From the NCBI GenBank assembly GCA_021793895.1, contig JAJYRW010000026.1:1-11644 (forward strand): a DNA stretch of 11,644 bases, written 5' to 3'. Of this stretch, positions 6,430 to 11,644 are shown one piece after another (positions within the stretch are counted from its first letter, which is position 1; each line of letters opens with the position of its first letter). Under the pieces are notes generated by a model. That model ran no database searches and was not told where the DNA came from. It saw only the letters and a program-made list of their open reading frames with translations. Source of the DNA: Actinomycetes bacterium. Its GTDB lineage: Bacteria; Actinomycetota; Actinomycetes; Actinomycetales; JAJYRW01. The translations under genes and the position numbers were made by a program.

Positions 6430-6658
6430 TGCGGTCTGCATCTGCATTGGGCTGTTAATTGCTAGCGCATATGAGCCCTGACTCGCTGATGTCGAGGGCT
6501 AAATCACAGCTCCGCAGGTCCGCGATCTGTGCTGCTTCCGGGCAGCAGCCTGTTGGAGCAATCCGTTAGTGTCTTCCTGAAACTTGGGAACGCCAGCCAT
6601 GGAGGAACGGCTTTTCGCTTGTATGCTTAGGGCACACCCATTTGAAGGGGAGGTCGGC
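6430..6658 (+). other. Intergenic region with two stem-loops before the cupin gene
   Basis: No gene is seen in these 229 bases. Stem-loop A pairs AGCCCTGAC (6474-6482) with GTC-G-AGGGCT (6491-6500, one bulged G) around 8 bases. Stem-loop B pairs GCTGCT (6531-6536) with AGCAGC (6544-6549). Neither is followed by a T run; A may end the VOC transcript. TATGCT at 6622-6627 could be a -10 for the cupin gene, but no good -35 was found. Confidence 0.45.
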
Positions 6659-7087
6659 ATGAGCAAACTTAACTTGCAAGCAAAGGCGCGCGAACTTGCT
6701 CGAGTGGCGCAAAGCGCCAGCAGTGGCCGGGCAGCTCACACCATTGTCGGCGGACATGAACGGCGCCTGCGGCAAACAGTCGTAGCGCTGCGCGCAGGAT
6801 CAACTTTTGGGGGACGCTCCCAATCCGAGTTTGGTGAAAGCACGCTCCTGGTAATCAGCGGCCAATTATGGCTCGCCGGTACCGGAACCGAGTGGTACGG
6901 CCGCGAATGGAGCCACCTGGTGATCCCAGACGCGCCATATGAAGTCAGGGCAAAGACTGATGCGACGTTTTTGCTTAGCGTTGCCATGAGTCGCACGCCA
7001 CTTATCAATCCGGATGCGAACCCGGATTTAATAGATGAAGCAGCCGCACAGCCCGCAGATTTAAAGGAAGATGCCACCACCGTTTAG
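6659..7087 (+). CDS. Cupin-like small protein
   Basis: A 142-residue protein with a single cupin-type beta barrel. Residues 21-32 (SSGRAAHTIVGG) and 38-49 (RQTVVALRAGST) lead into LLVISGQLWLAG (63-74), EWSHLVIPDAPYEVRA (83-98) and DATFLLSVAM (101-110), the alternating pattern of actinobacterial cupins. Usual metal-ligand histidines are largely absent (a tyrosine stands where related proteins often carry a histidine after the IP turn), so a metal-dependent enzyme is doubtful. The start at 6659 follows GGGGAGG with 5 bases of spacing. In-frame starts at 6584 (TTG) and 6599 (ATG) would add a tail without cupin features. The ABC transporter gene begins 29 bp after its stop, so the two are probably one transcript. 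Its acidic C-terminus (residues 117-140) is unusual but not diagnostic. A regulatory or ligand-sensing role is possible. Confidence 0.82.
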   Translation: MSKLNLQAKARELARVAQSASSGRAAHTIVGGHERRLRQTVVALRAGSTFGGRSQSEFGESTLLVISGQLWLAGTGTEWYGREWSHLVIPDAPYEVRAKTDATFLLSVAMSRTPLINPDANPDLIDEAAAQPADLKEDATTV

Positions 7088-7108
7088 TCGCATATGACTA
7101 TTCGACTA
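7085..7108 (+). promoter_or_regulatory. Inverted repeat between the cupin and ABC genes
   Basis: TAGTCG (7085-7090, including the cupin stop) and CGACTA (7103-7108) form a perfect 6-bp inverted repeat around 12 bases that contain a -10-like TATGACT. It ends 8 bases before the transporter ATG at 7117, whose ribosome site (AGG) is weak. It might be an operator or an RNA hairpin; there is no direct evidence for either. Confidence 0.3.
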
Positions 7109-7116
7109 GGTCGTAA

Positions 7117-10100
7117 ATGCTCCAACTCTCCAACATAAAAAAGACTTATACGACCGGCGACTTCACGCAGACGGCGCTGAACGACGTATCGGTTTCTTTT
7201 CGCAGCAACGAGTTTGTTGCGGTCCTGGGCGCTTCAGGCTCAGGCAAAACGACGCTGTTGAACATCATTGGCGGGTTGGATAAGTACGACTCGGGCGAAA
7301 TGAGCGTTGAGGGTCGCTCAACGAAGCGGTTTCGCGACCGCGACTGGGATGCCTACCGCAACAACCGGATCGGGTTTGTTTTTCAAAGCTACAACCTGAT
7401 TCCGCATCAAACGGTCTTAGCGAATGTGGAACTCGCCCTCACGCTCAGTGGCGTTTCCCGCCAAGAACGCCGCCGCCGTGCTGAACAAGCCCTCGATGAA
7501 GTTGGCCTGGGGGAGCACCGCGACAAAAAGCCCACCCAGCTTTCAGGTGGACAGATGCAGCGCGTGGCAATCGCCCGCGCGCTTATTAATGATCCAGAAA
7601 TCGTCTTAGCGGACGAGCCCACCGGTGCGCTCGATACCACTACCGCCACCCAAATAATGGCGCTGCTTACCGAGATTGCTGCCGACCGGCTCGTCATTAT
7701 GGTCACGCACAACGCGGACCTGGCCGAGCAGTACGCCACCCGTACTATCAACCTGCGCGATGGCCAAATTGTCCGCGACAGCGATCCGCACGCCCCCGCC
7801 AGCGCACACAGCGCCGACCAAGCCAAGACTCGCCGTCCTCGCATGTCGTTTTTCACGGCAATAGCACTGTCATTTAGCAACCTGATGACAAAAAAGGGCC
7901 GCACAGCGATGACGGCGTTTGCCGGCAGCATCGGGATCATCGGGATTGCGGCAATCTTGGCGCTGGCAAACGGCGTGAACACTTATATCCGCGATGTCGA
8001 AGAAGAGACTCTGTCTGTTTACCCGGTCAGCATTCAAAGTCAGGGCTTTGACATGACTGCGCTTTTGACCGCTTCCACCGAGGTCGTGGAGGACATCGAC
8101 AGCTCCGAAGAAGCCCCCGCCGGTGAGGTGCGCGAAATCCGCATGCTGAACCGGCTGTTTGCTTCAATCGGCTCTAATGACCTGGCGGCATTTAAAAAGT
8201 ACTTGGAGTCCGAAGATCCGCTCGCCAACTACGCCAACTCGGTCAACTACTCCTACGACGTCACCCCGCAGATCTTCAACCCAGACACCTCTGACCAGAT
8301 CAGACAGATCAACCCGGATACGACTCTCAGCAAACTTGGGCTGGGGCCGGCACCGGAAAGCCGCGATCTCATGCCCGCGTTTATGGCAACCGATATGTTC
8401 ACCGAACTGATGGACGACACGTCCCTGATCGAGGAGCAATACGACGTGGTTGCCGGCGCATGGCCCGAGAAATTCGACGAAGTCATGGTCGTCCTTACGC
8501 CCAGCGGCGGAATTAGCGACCTGGTGCTCTACAGCATGGGGCTGCGCGACCCCGCAGAACTAGACGAGATGGTAGGCCAAGTCGAGGCAGACGAAACCGT
8601 TGAAGCGCCGGAAGATACCAAGTCCTTTTCTTACTCCGAAGTGCTAGATACCCGCTTTAAGCTCGTCAACGCCACCGACTTCTACGAGTTTGATTCCGAC
8701 TATGACGTGTGGATTGATAAGCGCTCCGATGAAGAATTTTTGCGCGAGAAAGTGGAAGCGGGCACCGACTTAAAAGTTCGCGGCATCGTATTGCCTAAAC
8801 CGGGGGCCACCGCGACCGCACTAAATCCGGGCATTTACTACAGCCCAGAGCTAACTGAACATCTTATTGCCGAGGCCAGCCAAACCGACATCGTCACCCA
8901 GCAACTGGATGATCCAGACACGGACGTCTTTACGGGCCGCTCATTTGCTGCTGAGCAAGACGAAGAGGAAGAACTCGACTTAAGTTCCTTCATTACCGTT
9001 GATGAAGACGCCATTGCAGATGCGTTTTCCGTCGATGAATCTAAGTTGCATGTGGACTTTTCGGGCTTTCAACTGGGAATGCCCGAAATTAACTTTGATC
9101 CATCGCTTCTGCCGCCCCTGGACCTCTCCGGCATAGAAGACTCTTTGGACGTCGAACTTGACGAAGACGAAGTGGTTGCCGCCACCAGCGCATTCTTGGA
9201 AAGCTACCTAGAATTTGCGGAGGAAAACGATCTCGACTTTACCGATGTGGAAAATAATCTACCGCTCTTCCTGGAAACCAGTGCCGGACAAGACCGAATC
9301 GAAGACCTAGAAGAACTCACCGATTCTGCTCAGCAATCGGTCGAAGCGCAACTACAACAGGTCTTTTCTGACTATGTGCAACAGGCGCTCGCGGTTTATT
9401 CGCAGGAGGTTGCGCGGCAGGTCACGGGCGCGTTGGAGCGACAAATATCAACCGCGGTTCAAAGTGCCATGGACCAGTTGATGCGCCAACTTCCCGACGC
9501 GATGAACGTGGACGAGGACGCGCTTTTGGACGCCTTCGAATCCGAAGTCGACATGGACGAGCTTTCCGACCTGCTGTTGACGCTCGCGCTGGACGAAAAC
9601 TCGCTTTCTAGCAATCTGCGCCAACTGGGCTATGCCGACCTGGACGACCCCGACATGGTTGACATTTACCCCAAGAGTTTTGAGGCTAAAAACGAGATCA
9701 TTGGGGTGCTTGATGACTACAACGACGAGATGAATAAGCGCGGCTCGGAAGAAAAAGTCATCACTTACACCGACTTCGTCGGCACCCTAATGTCTTCCGT
9801 GACCGACATCTTAAACATCATCACCTACGTGTTGATTGCCTTTGTCTCGATATCACTGTTTGTCTCATCGATCATGATTGGCGTCATTACCTACGTTTCG
9901 GTGCTTGAGCGGATTAAAGAAATTGGAATCTTGCGGGCCATTGGTGCTTCCAAGAGCGATGTGCGCCGCGTTTTCAATGCTGAAACGCTAATCGTGGGAT
10001 TCATCGCGGGTGCCCTGGGTATTGCCACAACTTTCTTATTGACGTTGCCGGCCAATGCGGTGGTTTCATCTCGTTTCGACATTGAGAAAGTGGCCCAGCT

Positions 10101-10221
10101 TCCCGCTGTCGCAGCAGTGATCTTGGTCGCAATTAGCATGGGTTTAACGTTCTTGGCCGGGCTAATTCCTGCGGCAAGCGCGGCGCGCAAAGATCCCGTG
10201 GCGGCATTGCGCAGCGAATAG
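7117..10221 (+). CDS. MacB/FtsX-type ABC transporter, ATPase fused to permease
   Basis: A 1034-residue fusion of an ATP-binding domain and an FtsX-fold permease; two copies would form the working transporter. The ATPase (1-225) has Walker [10 protein letters not shown] (38-46), Q-loop Q90, signature LSGGQ (142-146), Walker [13 protein letters not shown] (162-173) and switch H198, all intact. A linker leads to helix 1 (about 264-286). A very large extracytoplasmic region (about 290-890) follows; it is acidic, with a DEEEELDLS run near 613 and a Gln/Ala-rich probable coiled coil at about 735-800. Helices 2-4 lie near 899-927, 957-981 and 997-1020, with the [15 protein letters not shown] loop characteristic of this family between 2 and 3. 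Such pumps act by mechanotransmission, exporting or expelling peptides, lipoproteins or other envelope substrates; resistance to antimicrobial peptides is common, but the substrate is not known here. MacB itself is near 650 residues, so the extracellular part is much enlarged. No MacA- or TolC-like partner lies in the window. Confidence 0.95.
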   Translation: MLQLSNIKKTYTTGDFTQTALNDVSVSFRSNEFVAVLGASGSGKTTLLNIIGGLDKYDSGEMSVEGRSTKRFRDRDWDAYRNNRIGFVFQSYNLIPHQTVLANVELALTLSGVSRQERRRRAEQALDEVGLGEHRDKKPTQLSGGQMQRVAIARALINDPEIVLADEPTGALDTTTATQIMALLTEIAADRLVIMVTHNADLAEQYATRTINLRDGQIVRDSDPHAPASAHSADQAKTRRPRMSFFTAIALSFSNLMTKKGRTAMTAFAGSIGIIGIAAILALANGVNTYIRDVEEETLSVYPVSIQSQGFDMTALLTASTEVVEDIDSSEEAPAGEVREIRMLNRLFASIGSNDLAAFKKYLESEDPLANYANSVNYSYDVTPQIFNPDTSDQIRQINPDTTLSKLGLGPAPESRDLMPAFMATDMFTELMDDTSLIEEQYDVVAGAWPEKFDEVMVVLTPSGGISDLVLYSMGLRDPAELDEMVGQVEADETVEAPEDTKSFSYSEVLDTRFKLVNATDFYEFDSDYDVWIDKRSDEEFLREKVEAGTDLKVRGIVLPKPGATATALNPGIYYSPELTEHLIAEASQTDIVTQQLDDPDTDVFTGRSFAAEQDEEEELDLSSFITVDEDAIADAFSVDESKLHVDFSGFQLGMPEINFDPSLLPPLDLSGIEDSLDVELDEDEVVAATSAFLESYLEFAEENDLDFTDVENNLPLFLETSAGQDRIEDLEELTDSAQQSVEAQLQQVFSDYVQQALAVYSQEVARQVTGALERQISTAVQSAMDQLMRQLPDAMNVDEDALLDAFESEVDMDELSDLLLTLALDENSLSSNLRQLGYADLDDPDMVDIYPKSFEAKNEIIGVLDDYNDEMNKRGSEEKVITYTDFVGTLMSSVTDILNIITYVLIAFVSISLFVSSIMIGVITYVSVLERIKEIGILRAIGASKSDVRRVFNAETLIVGFIAGALGIATTFLLTLPANAVVSSRFDIEKVAQLPAVAAVILVAISMGLTFLAGLIPAASAARKDPVAALRSE

Positions 10222-10395
10222 CGCAAGATGTGGTGTTTGCGTAACGGTGCTTATCGTGCGCGGTCAACGACCTAACGGCCGAGTCGCAGGAGGCAATAAC
10301 CGAACTGGTTAAAAAGGCGACATGACATACGATGTGTGGTCCGGAGTTCTTACCGGTTATAGCTAGCGATCTGCATTGAGAGTTACGAAGCCACC
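10222..10395 (+). other. Intergenic region with a possible coding remnant
   Basis: No convincing gene. A stretch at 10263-10325 reads VNDLTAESQEAITELVKKAT-stop, which looks protein-like and helical, but the frame is closed by TAA shortly upstream and has no start codon. An ATG at 10322 could give a 14-residue peptide ending at 10366. TAACC-N5-GGTTA occurs near 10300. TATAGC at 10358-10363 is a weak -10 candidate for the methyltransferase gene. Confidence 0.35.
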
Positions 10396-11037
10396 ATGAG
10401 CCACTCACATAATTCGACAGACTGGGACGCCCGCTATCGCGAAAAGGACCGGTTATGGTCGGGTGACCCAAATGAAGCACTTGTTCAATACGCAAGCGAC
10501 CTCACACCCGGGAAGGCGCTAGATGTGGGATGCGGCGAAGGAGCCGATGCGCTTTGGCTAGCTGAGAAGGGGTGGCAGGTTACGGGAATTGACCTCTCAA
10601 GTGTGGCGATTTCCCGCGCCAAAGAAAGCGCCGCCGTCCGCAATTTGGATGTGGAATTTCAAGTGAGAGATGTTGCCACCGTTGTTGAAGATGCGCCGGG
10701 TACTTTCGATCTCGTTACGGCGTTTTTCATCCACTCTCGAGATGACCAGCAGCGAGCTGAGACCCTGCGGGCGACGGCGAAACTAGTAAAGCCAGGTGGG
10801 CGGGTCTTGTTGGTTTCGCATGCGGTTACACCGCCTTGGGCGCAGCACCGGCGTGATGACGGCAGCAGTGCGCCTAAATTTGAGAAGACCACGAAATCAG
10901 AAATTGCGGCCCTCGGGATCGGGGACTGGCATATTGAAATAGCCGAGGAATATGAGCGTCCAGTTACGGGCCCCGATGGGGAACCGACAACAATGAAAGA
11001 TGCAGTCGTGCGGGCCCATAAGCCAAACTCAAAGTAA
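10396..11037 (+). CDS. Class I SAM-dependent methyltransferase
   Basis: A 213-residue cytoplasmic enzyme expected to move a methyl group from S-adenosylmethionine to an unidentified acceptor. The N-terminus WDARYREKDRLWSGDPNEAL (10-29) is typical of a group of small actinobacterial methyltransferases related to TehB and thiopurine methyltransferase. Motif I is LDVGCGEGADAL (42-53). The acidic residue binding the ribose is D66 in TGIDLSS, FDLVTAFF (104-111) forms strand 4 and LVKPGGRVLLV (130-140) is the post-motif strand. Length is normal and all motifs are intact. The ATG at 10396 lacks a clear Shine-Dalgarno sequence but starts exactly before the conserved segment. It stands 174 bp after the transporter, probably as a separate unit, and faces the LacI gene convergently. 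A detoxification role is possible, but no substrate-specific residue could be recognised. Confidence 0.92.
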   Translation: MSHSHNSTDWDARYREKDRLWSGDPNEALVQYASDLTPGKALDVGCGEGADALWLAEKGWQVTGIDLSSVAISRAKESAAVRNLDVEFQVRDVATVVEDAPGTFDLVTAFFIHSRDDQQRAETLRATAKLVKPGGRVLLVSHAVTPPWAQHRRDDGSSAPKFEKTTKSEIAALGIGDWHIEIAEEYERPVTGPDGEPTTMKDAVVRAHKPNSK

Positions 11038-11072
11038 ACGTGCGCGCGTAAGTGGGCGTGGGGGTAAGGGAG

Positions 11073-11088
11073 CCGCTGGCAAAAGCGG
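11073..11088 (+). terminator. Short hairpin after the methyltransferase gene
   Basis: CCGCT (11073-11077) pairs with AGCGG (11084-11088) around GGCAAA. It lies 35 bases after the methyltransferase stop. The stem is only 5 bp and has no T run, so termination here is only possible. Confidence 0.3.
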
Positions 11089-11100
11089 TGTGATCCCGGT

Positions 11101-11169
11101 TAGTTGGGTACCTTTACGGCGGCTAGCTGGGTACCTTCGCGGTGTCTAGTTGGGTACCTTCACGGCGGC
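11101..11169. repeat. Three tandem 23-bp repeats covering the 3' end of the LacI gene
   Basis: Units lie at 11101-11123, 11124-11146 and 11147-11169. Each starts TAGYTGGGTACCTT and ends in a GC-rich stretch. Units 1 and 3 differ at a single base (T/C at unit position 15); unit 2 differs from unit 3 at 4 positions. Read on the - strand, unit 3 encodes the last residues of the LacI-family protein (AAVKVPN, with the stop beginning just outside at 11148). Units 2 and 1 lie beyond the stop, and each carries its own TAG or TAA. Every unit has a GGTACC core. Confidence 0.88.
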
Positions 11170-11644
11170 GGTCGAGCCGCGGACCACCAGTTCCGGTTGA
11201 AAAAGCAGTTCCGTACGCGGTGCTTGCACCCGTTGAATTTCACTCAGAATCGCGTTTACTGCAGCAGCGCTCATGCTGGCAACGGGCTGGCGCACCGTCG
11301 TCAACGGTGGATCGGTGAAACCGGTCATGAGCGAGTCGTCGTACCCCACAATTGAAACGTCCTGCGGCGTTTTCAAGCCCATAGTGCGAGCAGCTCGGAG
11401 CGCGCCAAGTGCCATGAGATCCGAGCCGCAAATGATCGCGGTGTGGCCGCGTTCAATTAACGCGGTGGCCGCGGCTTGGCCGCCCTCCACGGAAAAGAGC
11501 GATATCTCAACGGAGTCGGTGACATCGGCCGCCTCGAAGCGGGTGTTCATATTTTTAATGAAGGCTTGAATTTTGCGCTGGGCTGGAATGAAGCGTTCCG
11601 GCCCGATGGCCAAACCGATTTTACGGTGCCCCAACTGGGCCAAA
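11146..11644 (-). CDS. LacI-family transcriptional regulator, C-terminal part
   Basis: Only the last 165 or so residues lie in the window; the gene continues past the right edge, where the DNA-binding headpiece should be. The visible part is the periplasmic-binding-like ligand core: LGHRKIGLAIGP, a central TALIERGHTAIICGSDLMALGAL, then KTPQDVSIVGYDDSLMTGFTDPPLTTVRQP, the hallmark of sugar-responsive LacI/GalR repressors, and a final ELVVRGST. The product ends AAVKVPN at the TAG 11146-11148, inside the first of three tandem repeats. Family identity is certain; the effector, usually a sugar or nucleoside, and the operators are unknown. It is convergent with the methyltransferase, so its targets probably lie upstream, outside the window. 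Confidence 0.93.
   Translation of the reverse strand, partial: LAQLGHRKIGLAIGPERFIPAQRKIQAFIKNMNTRFEAADVTDSVEISLFSVEGGQAAATALIERGHTAIICGSDLMALGALRAARTMGLKTPQDVSIVGYDDSLMTGFTDPPLTTVRQPVASMSAAAVNAILSEIQRVQAPRTELLFQPELVVRGSTAAVKVPN

Noticed and set aside
6584..6658. Longer start for the cupin gene at 6584 or 6599
   Set aside because: The ATG at 6659 has a strong, well-spaced ribosome site, and the extra residues are not cupin-like.
11101..11169. CRISPR-like array
   Set aside because: The units are directly adjacent with no spacers, only three copies, and they overlap a coding sequence.

Overview
The window looks like the chromosome of a moderately GC-rich member of the Actinomycetota, possibly near Actinomycetaceae or Bifidobacteriaceae. 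This is inferred from a phosphoketolase, a DesK/NarL-type two-component system, a mycobacterial-style MazEF pair and a LacI regulator. No rRNA, tRNA, CRISPR array, insertion sequence or phage gene is visible. Taxonomy was not tested by any search.

Region 1 (1-2600) is a run of three damaged genes on the + strand. The first is the C-terminal part of a xylulose-5-/fructose-6-phosphate phosphoketolase, put out of frame by an exact 4-bp tandem duplication (GGAG GGAG). The second is a full-length NAD-dependent epimerase/dehydratase-like gene split by a shift of about +1 near 1733-1741. The third is the N-terminal FAD-binding fingerprint of a flavoprotein monooxygenase that stops after 46 codons, with possible degraded remains behind it.

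Region 2 (2594-3200) is a compact type II toxin-antitoxin operon of the mazEF type. The two genes overlap by 4 bp. A perfect ATGCCA-N6-TGGCAT palindrome sits on the promoter, and the -10 box lies so close to the ATG that the mRNA is probably leaderless.

Region 3 (3249-5804) holds a two-component system on the - strand (histidine kinase then NarL-type response regulator, ATGA overlap). It is divergent from a five-helix membrane protein of unknown function that ends in a strong hairpin.

Region 4 (5849-11037, + strand) holds a VOC/PhnB-like protein, a cupin-like protein, a 1034-residue MacB/FtsX-type ABC transporter (ATPase fused to permease, with about 600 residues of acidic, partly coiled-coil extracytoplasmic domain), and a class I SAM-dependent methyltransferase. 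The cupin and transporter genes are only 29 bp apart and probably co-transcribed.

Region 5 (11101-11644, - strand) is the C-terminal part of a LacI-family regulator. Its last codons and stop are repeated as three tandem 23-bp units running into the intergenic space. The most unusual points are the cluster of broken genes beside mazEF, the promoter/operator layout of mazEF, and the triplicated 3' end of the LacI gene. No clearly undescribed multi-gene system was found.
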